The notes beneath the pieces were generated by a model, which was not told the DNA's origin, made no database searches, and worked only from the letters and a program-made list of their open reading frames with translations. This document shows positions 45,575-54,979 of a stretch of 64,000 bases of DNA, one piece after another (the first letter of the stretch is position 1; each line of letters begins with the position of its first letter). The translations under genes were made by a program, and so were the position numbers. Source of the stretch: Tetracentron sinense (taxonomy: Eukaryota > Streptophyta > Magnoliopsida > Trochodendrales > Trochodendraceae); the NCBI GenBank assembly GCA_015143295.1, contig CM026562.1:3820639-3884638 (forward strand). Direction: 5' to 3'.

Positions 45575-47000
45575 GTAAATTGTTTTTATATGCTTTAATT
45601 ATATATTTTATTGTTTTAATATGCAACATAATAAAATTCATGTTAAATGTTTTATTATATTTTATTATGCTTATATGTTTAGTGTGAGGGATGCAAGGAT
45701 TGGTAAACTTTTATTTCACAAGTACTAGTTACAAAGTGTTTCCCATCCCAAACCGATTGTTGGCTTCTAAGTTTTGTCTTTTACTCTTTTATTATTATGT
45801 AACTTCACTCAGATCACTTAATAACACTTTATTTTATGCATGCATTTTTTTATTGGCATTATCGACTTTCTTTTTTGGTAATCAGCCATATCATTTATCT
45901 ATCTATGTCAAGGGTCAGGGGGTTAGGTGGGTTAGAACTCAAGGGTGGGCACTCAACGGCCAGACCAAGTTACCAAAAAACTATTTGGAAAAATAATTTA
46001 CTAGAAAACCTGAAATGGAAAGGAACAACCAAAACATCCAGACACAGTACTGCCATAATGAGGTACTTGTGAGTTGTGACTTCTAAGCCACCATTAAGAC
46101 TAGACAACTAGAAAGTATTAAGAAGGTGCCTCTATTTCAAATGGTGCATCAAGTGAGCAAACCCCCTTGGACATTATAATATTGGTGGAACGAAATCTAA
46201 TCTGCTTAATGTTCTGGGTGCCATGCATGCTTATAGTGAAAGTAACCAATTGGCAAATACTCTAGCTACCCGGGGTTGTGGAATGAGACATAACCACATT
46301 TCTTCTTCAACTGTTAAGTAGCCAATTATTGTAGAGGTGGCCTCTTTCCACTTTAAATCAAGATTCATTACTATTACTATTAGGGGAAGAGTCTAGTCTC
46401 TCTTCTTTGGGTTTTAGCCAAGTTTGGTCCCTCTAAATTTTATCCTTATAGTTGTCTGCTCACTTGCCCTCTTTGAATTCCTCTAAGTAGAGTTCCACTG
46501 GAATGTTTCTTGCATAGTTATATTGTTTAAGAAGATGATTTGTTATATTCTCGAACATAGTTGTATTCTCTTTATGACAGTTAACATTATCTCACAGGGT
46601 GGACCCATGATTGTTGCTTCCCCTTCTTTGAATATAACTCGTGTATGGGTTTCCATGGTGGTCCATAGAAAAAAGTCTTTCCTTGGAGGTACTTTTCATT
46701 TTGTCTTAGTAGCATCTTGAAATGAATTTCCTTTATTTTTATGTATTTGTTGAACATATTCAGTTGACGTTGTTGTGTTATGTAGGTGTTTTTTGATAAC
46801 CAGGAGAAGCTTTAAGAGATGCAGTGCTTTGACAAAGAACCAATGGGCAAATGAGAAACATATATATTTTTCATTTTTTTGGGGTTATTTGTAATTGAAA
46901 TGACATCTAATTTTGATCAATTGGGCTATAGGTGACCTGTTTTTTTTGGTTGAATACAACACCACTACAAAGTATTTGAAGATACTAAAGTAGTTAATTG
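45575..47000. other. hAT 3' internal region, no gene seen
   Basis: About 1.4 kb between the transposase and the 3' repeats. Short open frames only (101 codons at most) with no recognisable domain. Longer than needed for a 3' untranslated region, so part may be an old insertion or captured sequence. Confidence 0.4.
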
Positions 47001-47039
47001 CTTAGTATACTAGGTGGCTGGAAAGCCTAGCTTACAAAT

Positions 47040-47460
47040 TTGGATGCTTATTTATGTAATTATGTGTTAATAGGTGTTAAAACAGGTGAAAAAAATGTGA
47101 AATAGGTGAAAGGGGGGGTGTAATTAACAGTTCTATTGATGTCATGTTGTGTTAAACAGGTTAAATGGGTGTTACAAGTAGGGCTGCACAGGTGAAAGAA
47201 AGAGTGCCTTGAAACTTACAAGGTACCTATTGGTGTTAAATAGGTGAAAAAACAGGTTCAATGAGTGTTACAAGGCACCCATTGGTGTTAAACAGGTGAA
47301 AAAACAGGTTCAATGGGTGTTATGATGTGTTAAACATGTTCAAGTGGGTGTTACAACCACCTATTGTCTATTTGTTAATTCATGTGTTTAATAGATTTTT
47401 ATATTTTTTTATTTGGTAAGAGTATGTTAAATAGGTGTTAAAAGTAGGTGAAACAATGGT
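47040..47460. repeat. Irregular direct repeats in the hAT 3' end
   Basis: At least seven copies of a TGTTAAANAGGTGAAA / AGGTTCAATGGGTGTTAC theme with changing spacing, next to the hAT right end. Could be subterminal transposase-binding sites or an expanded minisatellite. Confidence 0.6.
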
Positions 47461-48374
47461 AGGAATCAACAAAAAAAAATCAAGTCAAGCTCGGCTTGAG
47501 CTTGAATCAGTTCGGGCTCGGGGCCGAGCTCGAGCTTGAATATTCATTTTCGAGCCAGGCTTCGGGCCTTAAGTTCAGTTTGAATTTCGGGCTCAGGCCG
47601 GCCGGGCTGGGCCTAATCTGTATGAATTCAAGCCAAGCCAAGCCGAGCATGGCTAAGCCTGGCCAGAATACACCCCTACTTCTAGTCAACAAGGCCTTGA
47701 ATGTGGACTTTGAAGTCGCGTTCACCTGCATTTTGGGGTAGAAATCAATGCCGCGTGGAAACAGGCATCTACTTTTCTCAAGTGGTTCAAATCCATCTAT
47801 TAAATATCCTTTACAGGGTGTTTGGCTACACATCTAGATTCAATCTAAAGCTATTCATAAAATAATCTTGGTCCAGCAAACTAAAAAGCCATCCCTAACT
47901 TAAAAATAAAAAATCTTTAGTAGAAACAGGTGTAGCCGGGTTGCTGGAGCAGCGCCGGGGACGGGAGGCTTTAGCCCTTTTGAACTCTTGAGAAAAAAAA
48001 AAAATCCTTACAAACCGAGATAAATAAACACGAGATAACCCTTGAACTTGATCCTAAAAATAAAAAATTGTTAGCCCTGCCAGAAGGGCAAAGTTATTGC
48101 TCTATGTGTGTGCGAGGTGTGTGTTTTCCCTTTTATTACCTGTAGCTTTGCCTTGTGGTATTGTTACCTTGACCAAAAAAAGATAGATGTGCTCCTACCA
48201 AAACTTGGAAGGGAAATAGTTAACGTACCAATGAAATTAATTTCCAAACCTAAGGCACTACCTCATTGGTGGATGCCCCTCTTTTAAATACCAACCACAA
48301 TTACACTCCCCTCTCCTATTACTACTCCTCTCTTAGGTACGCCTATTATTAGTCAACTTGGAATAAATTATAAA

Positions 48375-50074
48375 GTAAATTACACTCCCCTTCCCTGAGG
48401 TTTGGTGAAATTTTAGAAACTTCTCTTCTAGTTTCTGAAATTACACTGCCCTCCCATGTTCGATTCTTAATATTAACACTGTTAATTAAAGTTACTCATT
48501 TCCCATTTTACCCCTATTACTTGATTGAGGAGGAAACACGTCTTTACCGTTTGAAAGCTCAACCAAAGAAAAACATAAATTCCCAAGCCCCCACGTGTCC
48601 CTTTCGCTACCCACTAACTATGATTAAGATTTACTCACCCCTAGGGTTTATTATCTAACCTTAGTTTTAGGGAAAAAATAACCTTAGGTTGTTTATGCTT
48701 AACCGCAATTAAAGAGGGCTCTACAAGCCACCATGTGTCCCTTTTAACACCCACTAACTATGGTTAAGATTCACCCATCCCTAGGATTCATTAATCTAAC
48801 CTTGGTTATTAAAAAATAAAATAAAAAAATATTAATCGTAGGTTAATTATGTTTAACCACAGTTAAAGGATCTCTATAAGCCGTCACATGTCCCTTTTAA
48901 CACCCACTAATTATGGTTAAAATTCACTCACCCCTAGGGTTCATCCATCAAACCTTGGTTTTAGAAGAAAAAAGCCTTCGGTTGCTTATGCTTAACCACA
49001 ATTAAAGGGAGCTCTACAAGCCGCCACGTGTCCCCTTTAACGCACACTGACTATGGTTAAAATTCACTCACCCCTAGGATTCATCCATTTAACCTTGATT
49101 TTTTTTATAAAAAAAAAACCTTAGGTTGATTATTTTTAACCACAATTAAAGGGGGCTCTACAAGCCGCCACATGTCCCCTTTAATACCCATTATTTGTGC
49201 TTAAGATTTACTCACCTGATCACGGGACTTGAGAGTATATGATGACTTTTCGAGGCGTGGAGGACTAAGAACTGAAGGATCGTAGTGTCGAGTCCGAATG
49301 AGTCAAGTTTGAGTCTTGTAAGTTCTTGTTCACTTTTGTCTTAGTGGATTCTCATGGCTGGACTAGGTCCCGTGGTTTTTCCCGAAAGGGTTTCCACATA
49401 AAAATCCTTGTGTTATAGTTTGCTTGATTCTCTTTATTTCCGCAATTAAAGTTCATCACCCCTTAATTTAATAACTTAATTGTTAAAATATCAAAAATGG
49501 TAGATAGACTTGTAGGGAGACATAATCATCCCCTTGAACTTGTGAGTTCTCAACTCAAATCCTAGATTTGAGGTTCACCGAATTTTTTCACTTATTTTTA
49601 AGAAAAAAATAAAAATATTAATCTTAGGTTAATTATGTTTAACCATAGTTAAACGATCTCTATAAGTTGCCATGTATCCCTTTTAATACCCACTAACTAT
49701 GGTTAAAATTCACTCACCCCTAGAGTTTATCTATCTAACATTGGTTTTTAGAAAACTTATATATATATATATATATACTTGATTTTGGAAATATATATTA
49801 ACCTTAAGTTGATATTATTAACTTTGGTTAGAAACCAATTATCATTTATTTTATTGAATTAACTAACCTTATGTTGAAAAAGGGTAATTTAAATATTTTA
49901 AAATGTTTAAATGATGACATCATCAAACTACATCCATAAAGTAACGATAAATTTAATGGGAATGGGGTTTCTGTGCCAAATAATCAAAGTTGAGGGGAGG
50001 GCAGTGTAATTTCAAAAACTAGTGGGAAGGTTTTTGAAATTTCACCAAACCTCAAGGGAGGTGAGTGTAATTTA
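48375..50074. mobile_element. Long foldback element, GTAAATTACACTC termini, 1.7 kb
   Basis: Ends GTAAATTACACTC and GAGTGTAATTTAC are inverted, with inner GAGGTTTGGTGAAATTT mirrored. The ends resemble those of 41066-42094 (TTACACCCC, RAGGTTTG), so both belong to one foldback group. The interior is filled by a tandem array (48590-49770). No transposase. The target duplication is not clear. Confidence 0.75.
48590..49770. repeat. Tandem array of the CACATGTCCC/GGTTAAGATT repeat
   Basis: Units of about 136-152 bases start near 48593, 48729, 48881, 49020 and 49164, and again at 49668. Each has ATGTCCCTTTTAAC, CTATGGTTAARATTCAC, CACCCCTAGG, AACCTTGG and TTAACCACAATTAAAGG. Between the fifth and sixth unit lies about 430 bases with unrelated sequence (from CTGATCACGGGAC, 49217). 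A TA dinucleotide run follows at 49748-49776. Confidence 0.8.
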
Positions 50075-50193
50075 CCCTTAATTAAATCCTCTCAGCTCAT
50101 TGCATAGATCTGATAGGGGTGTCTATATCAGCTAGCCAACTCTGAAAATTCGCCCAACTAACGTAGATCTTTTACCGTAACCAAGTTTGTTTT

Positions 50194-50418
50194 GGCAAAA
50201 GGTTTACTCTTGCAGTTGCAAGAGTATCCCTCTTGTTGGTGGCAAATCAATGGACAAAATAATTCAAAAAAAATTTGAATGGGAAGAAGTCAAAAATTGG
50301 AAGGGAAAAAAAATGACTTATGGTGAGGTCACCTTTTTTTGTCCATTGATTTGCCACCCACAAGAGGGATACTCTCGCAACTCGATACACTCGCAACTGC
50401 AAGAGTAAACCTTTTGCC
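50194..50418. mobile_element. MITE with GGCAAAAGGTTTACTCT termini
   Basis: Same terminal family as 751-944: GGCAAAAGGTTTACTCTTGC at the left, its inverse at the right, with an inner GAGTATCCCTCTTG inverted block. The flanking duplication has decayed to a T-rich match. Absent from both intact-gene arms at this position. Confidence 0.75.
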
Positions 50419-50948
50419 CCTTTTTTTTAGACGTGACTGGTAAAAAGAGGTTTACGTATTTTCCATCCAAAAGGAGTTCTTTTTTCTATTGAATTTTAGT
50501 TGGAGCTATTTGCATTGATAACCATCAGATCTCTGACTTTTCCATGGTGCTACTTTTCTGTTATCCTCTTTTTAAGAAGCTAAATCTTCGCAAATCCGAT
50601 TATCATCCCCTTAAGGTCAGCACGTGTCCCTTTTTACACCCCTTAAGCTTGGTTAAGATTCACCCACTCCTAGGGTTCATCCACCCAACCTTGGTTTGTA
50701 GTATTAAAAACATATTTTTATGGTTTTTAATATTAAAATATTTGATAAAATAATTAATGTTTTCTATAAACCAAGTATTAAAATCATACTTGGTCATGGA
50801 CCATAATTTTCTTTGTCGTATCCTCCATTATTGGAGAAAGTTTTTTTTTTGGAGAGATTACTGGAGAAAGTCAAAGGTATCGTTTTTTAGGGCAGTGATT
50901 AGCCCACCACAACTTTGTCTATGTAATCAAATACCATGTCCACATGTC

Positions 50949-51558
50949 CAGGGTGGAGCCAGGTGGGGGCATGTGGAGCACGTGCCTCCACTCAACTTAT
51001 GAAAACTAGTTTTTTTTTTTCGTTTTTAGCATAGGAATAGGGAAGGTGCCCTGAAAACTATGGGAAAAAAAATATTTTTTGAGTTGAGATCATATCGAGT
51101 TCACACACGTGTCCCTTTTAACCCCCATTAACTATGGTAAGATATACTAACCCTTAGGATTCAGAAATCTAACCCTTATTTTTATTTTTAGAAAAAATGA
51201 ATTCTAAGGGTTAAAGTTCTTAACCAGAGTTAAAGGGGGGCTATATAAGTATGATTGAATTGTTCGAATTAAATCACAATTGGATAGGATCCAGACTTGT
51301 ATTTTTCATACTAAATTAGTCCGTATAGCTATGAGGTAAGAGCCTTGTAAACAAGGAAAGACAAAACTCAAACAATATGTACATAATGTACGGACGAACC
51401 CGAAAACTAAGTTGTCAAAAAAAAAAATTTCTCATCCCCCTAGACTTGGAATATTTCGTACCCACCTAAGCTTTCTCCACAAAATACATCAACAATTACT
51501 ACTATTTTGAATCAAGCATGGGTGCCCCCACTACTAGAAAATCCTAGCTCCGCCCCTG
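50949..51558. mobile_element. DNA element, CAGGG(C/T)GGAGCC terminal family
   Basis: Ends CAGGGTGGAGCCAGG / AGCTCCGCCCCTG; flanks CACATGTC (50941-50948) and CATGTGTC (51559-51566). Reverse-orientation counterpart of 6463-7069 at the matching locus. Non-coding; includes a GTTAAGATT foldback copy. Confidence 0.7.
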
Positions 51559-52429
51559 CATGTGTCCCTTTTAATATCCTTTGGGTTAAGTTTAAGAAAA
51601 TTAAGGTTAATGTTTTTGTTTTTATTCTATTCTTTCAAATAACTAAAGTTAGATTGCTTCACTCTAAGAGTGAGTTAATCTTAACCATAGTTGATAGGTG
51701 GTAAAAAGGGGGGCATGGACCAATGATGACCGCATATTCCACTTCATAACGTAATGGGGCAGTAAGTTAAACATTTTCCTTTTTTGTCTTTCTATTGGGA
51801 CATATCGATGGATATTGTGGTGCATTTTATATAGATCTTGCTATCATATAACTAAGTGAGATGTCTCTATGTCATATAATATATATATTTGTTTACATAA
51901 AATTCTAGGAGCAATCAAGTGGATCATGATTGTTTGAATTCCTAAGATTATTTATAATCCCCGCTTAGTTTCTATTAGTTTTCTACCTATAATTTCATAC
52001 AAATTTGCCTATAAGATATTATAAAAAGACAGTTGTTTCTTTCTTGGATTTATCATTCCTAAATTTATTTTTGAGGACCAGGAGCCTTTGTAAAAGGTGA
52101 ACAATATTACTCTTTGACAAAGTAGAATCTAACTTTTTGTTTGACATCTTAGGTTACATTTGGTTAAACTTTTCTGTTCATGACTTCTAACAACTTTTAG
52201 TCATTTGGAAGTCGGAAGTCACTAAAAAAACTCATTTGGCTTTCCGCATGCAAAAAGACTTCCCTCGGAAGCTAAAAGTTGGGGGAAGTCACCAAAGCGA
52301 CTTTCTACAGAAGCTGGGGCCTTGTGGCTTTTCGGGATGTCGAGTTTACGACTTCCTCCACATTTTATGACCAGATATAAACTTTTTTTTTTTAATTTGC
52401 AAATTTCAGGGGTTTGAGAAGAGTTAACA

Positions 52430-53630
52430 CATCTCCTCTCCTGTGTTCAACCTTACTTCCGAGAGGCAATGTGCTTCTCAACCTGCCGGAGATCATCTTA
52501 AAAGAACTCCTTCCTTCCTCATTTATTTATTTATTTTTCTCTCTCACACTAGGGTTTCATTAAAGGGAACCCTGCAGCCATGCTCCTCTACCTTCGCTAC
52601 TCCTACCGCTAGCTATTGTCGTTGATATCGCCGGTGCTGCCTCTACTCATATGCACAAGTAGGTCACCTCATTCCTCTATCTTCTTCTGTTTCTTTTTTA
52701 TGGTATCTTGCAATGGAAATGGAGGGTTTTTATGACTTTCCTGAATTTTATTTTATTTTTTGTTAATATTTTTCCTGATTCGTATGTGCTCTTGGATTGG
52801 GGATCCTCCATATCATGAATTGAGAGATGGAGGGTTACGAAATTAAAGAAGAAAATGAAGTCCACACAGTGGTTGCTACTATTTTATTTTATTTCTTCTC
52901 TTTATATGTTTTTTTGGAATTGCTGGTTTTATGAATTGAGATTGAAGGATTTTATAAAAATGAAGATGAAAAATGTTAGGGTTTTGCCTCACCAGCTACT
53001 ATCGTAGTATTTGTTGTTCTCTTCATGTGTATTCATAAATTGGGGATCCTCAATTTGACGCAAAGCAAGTGGTAGCGAATTTCATGGAAATGTTGGATCA
53101 TTAACAATCCAAACAAAAGACATAAAAGTTCTAGTAGAAACCATTATCCCCCGAGTCGGAATCCCATGAAATTTGTACGGCTGACTAGAACCGTCGAGAT
53201 CTTCATGAACCATGAATTTTTCACTTTCTGGCCAGATTCACTCATTTAGGCCTCGAAAATAGTAATTTTGCTATTTTGGAAACTTTTGTTATATAAGTCA
53301 GAATTGCACACCGTCGATTCTAGCATGGTTCTAGTATTCAATATTAGTAATTTCTGTGGTTAGTTCACTTTTTGTCATTTTTAGTAATTTTTCATATTTT
53401 GCTTAATTTAACATCATATTTATAGAGTTGTAAGCTACAAGGCAATGATAGTTTGTTTTGAATAAAATTGCATAGAGTTCTCTTTTTTTCCTATTGTTAT
53501 TAGTATTCCTACAAATCAACAAGATAGTGGATGCCCATTATACCTGGTATTTTCCTTGAAGAAAATCAACAGATTTAGTGGAAGGTTGTATAATTTGCGC
53601 GATCGAGGTCATTCCTTAGCGCTCACTACA
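52430..53630 (+). repeat. Unassigned region, possibly a gypsy LTR
   Basis: Similarity to the kinase upstream region ends near 52425. The following 1.2 kb has no long open frame and stops at CACTACA, six bases before a tRNA primer site, so it may be the 5' LTR of the fragment at 53636-53880. The left LTR border and a second LTR are not identified. Confidence 0.35.
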
Positions 53631-53635
53631 TCAAT

Positions 53636-53880
53636 TGGTATCAGAGCTTAAGTTTTGTTCTTGCATCATGCAACCTAGGCATGGTAGTGGTAGAAACGCG
53701 AATCCCAACAAAATGCTCAAACATGATGACGTAGCCCAATTAGCATAGCAGATCGAGGCATTTACAGTTCAGGTGGCTGCACTAGCAGCAAAGGATAATC
53801 AATGAAGGAGTCAATCTCCACCACCGAGTTCTATAGAGGAGGATGGAATTGAAGGCGAGTTCAAAAACCGCTTTGGTGAA
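53636..53880 (+). pseudogene. Gypsy fragment: primer binding site and start of gag
   Basis: TGGTATCAGAGCTT (53636-53649) is an initiator-Met primer site. ATG 53668 opens MQPRHGSGRNANPNKM, an Arg/Gly-type gag start, with two in-frame stops within 50 codons. It is cut off at 53881 by another LTR, and the rest of the element is not in the window. Confidence 0.5.
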
Positions 53881-54979
53881 TGTAAGCACCCCATTTTTCA
53901 CCCCTTATCCATCTCCCCGCTTCTTCAAAGGTTCCAAAGGTTCACCCAAGGCCCAAGCCCATTTTACCAAACTTATACCTAAACAACCCAATCAAGCCTA
54001 AGTACCTAATTTAATTACCCAAACCCAAGTAGTCAAGCCCAATTATCCAATTACTCAATTGTCTTACCCAAAGCTCAATAGCTTTAGCGAAAACCTATTT
54101 ACCATAGCCCAAGCCCAAATGTCAAAGTTAAATTCCAATAACCATAACCCATGACCCATCTACTAATAACTCATGATCCATAAGATCTAGTCCACATACC
54201 CAGATCCACATAACCTATATCCAACAACCCATGCCTATAGTTCACTCAACCCATCAACTCTCTTACACCTCTTAAAAATCTCTTACAACACTCAACCCAT
54301 CAACACTCTTACACCTCTTACAACTCTCTTACACTTCTTACAACACTCAACCCATCAACTCTCCTTACAACACTCAACTCTTTATCCACTAACTCCTTTT
54401 ACCCTCTATGTGAAAGACACAACCCAATCTCTTAGTTTTCCTATAAATACCCCTCCCTTAGCCCCTTAGAAACTATCACTCATGACCCCCTATAAGGTTC
54501 CCACACACTTGTTTTGAGCTTGAAGAAGTGAGGAGAAACTAAGGTTTAGAGTTTGGAGAGAATTCTAAGACTAAAAGCTTAGAACTCTTCATTAACTCTC
54601 CTCCTTTGTAGACTCAAAAAACCCTTCCTCTTAGAGCATTGGAGAAGAAGTCTAGGTGGAGTAGGCACTCTTTCTTTCATCATCTTCTCTTCCTTTTTAT
54701 CTTTTTTTTTTCTCTCTTCTTGGTTTATAGTCTTTTTCTAGAGACAATTAGAGAGTCTCAATTCTTAAGCATAGTTGGGCCCTTCTACATCAATCTAATG
54801 GTGTAAAGGGACCCCATATCAAAATCAAGGGGAGGTTCTTTTTTTTTTACCTTTTCATGTAAATATTTATTTCTTTTTTATGTATACACTAGTGTGGATA
54901 TAGGTAGGCCCATAGAGAGTGGAAGCTAAAGCAATACCTCTCTTTTCATTTTGTTTCTTCATTTCAGTTCAATTCCTTC
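53881..54979 (+). repeat. Truncated Tat-like LTR with promoter
   Basis: Starts TGTAAGCACCCC, the same start as the LTR at 54980, and contains a clear promoter-like CCTATAAATACCCC (about 54440-54453). It is interrupted at 54979 by the next element. A 53995-54360 stretch is built of ACCCAA/CTCTTACAACACTCAACCC repeats. Confidence 0.6.

Larger units (their letters stand above)
42115..47678 (+). mobile_element. hAT transposon, 5.56 kb, with degraded transposase
   Basis: Starts TAGGGCTGCAC and ends ACACCCCTA; exact 8-bp target duplication CTTCTAGT at 42107-42114 and 47679-47686. Both intact kinase copies show the single-copy target (GACTTCTAGTCAAC) at the same place upstream of their ATG. Both ends are rich in GGCTCGG/CCGAGC and GGCCCG motifs, like hAT subterminal binding repeats. 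Inside is a BED-finger transposase gene (43501-45574) with one intron and two nonsense codons. It is autonomous in layout but presumably dead. Confidence 0.95.
47687..52425. repeat. Third copy of the kinase upstream region, collinear with the left arm
   Basis: Continues the flank of the pseudogene beyond the hAT insertion. 47687-48370 matches 3955-4440, 50085-50190 matches 4780-4870, 50450-50560 matches 4970-5085, and 51560-52425 matches 5310-6310 directly (including TCGGAAGTCAC and the AT run). Extra blocks are a foldback (48375-50074), a MITE (50194-50418), a foldback also in the right arm (50600-50790) and an element also in the right arm (50949-51558). No gene seen. Confidence 0.82.

Noticed and set aside
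47496-47833. Overlapping open frames at the hAT right end
   Set aside because: Translations of the GCTCGG/CCGAGC subterminal repeats, crossing the element border.
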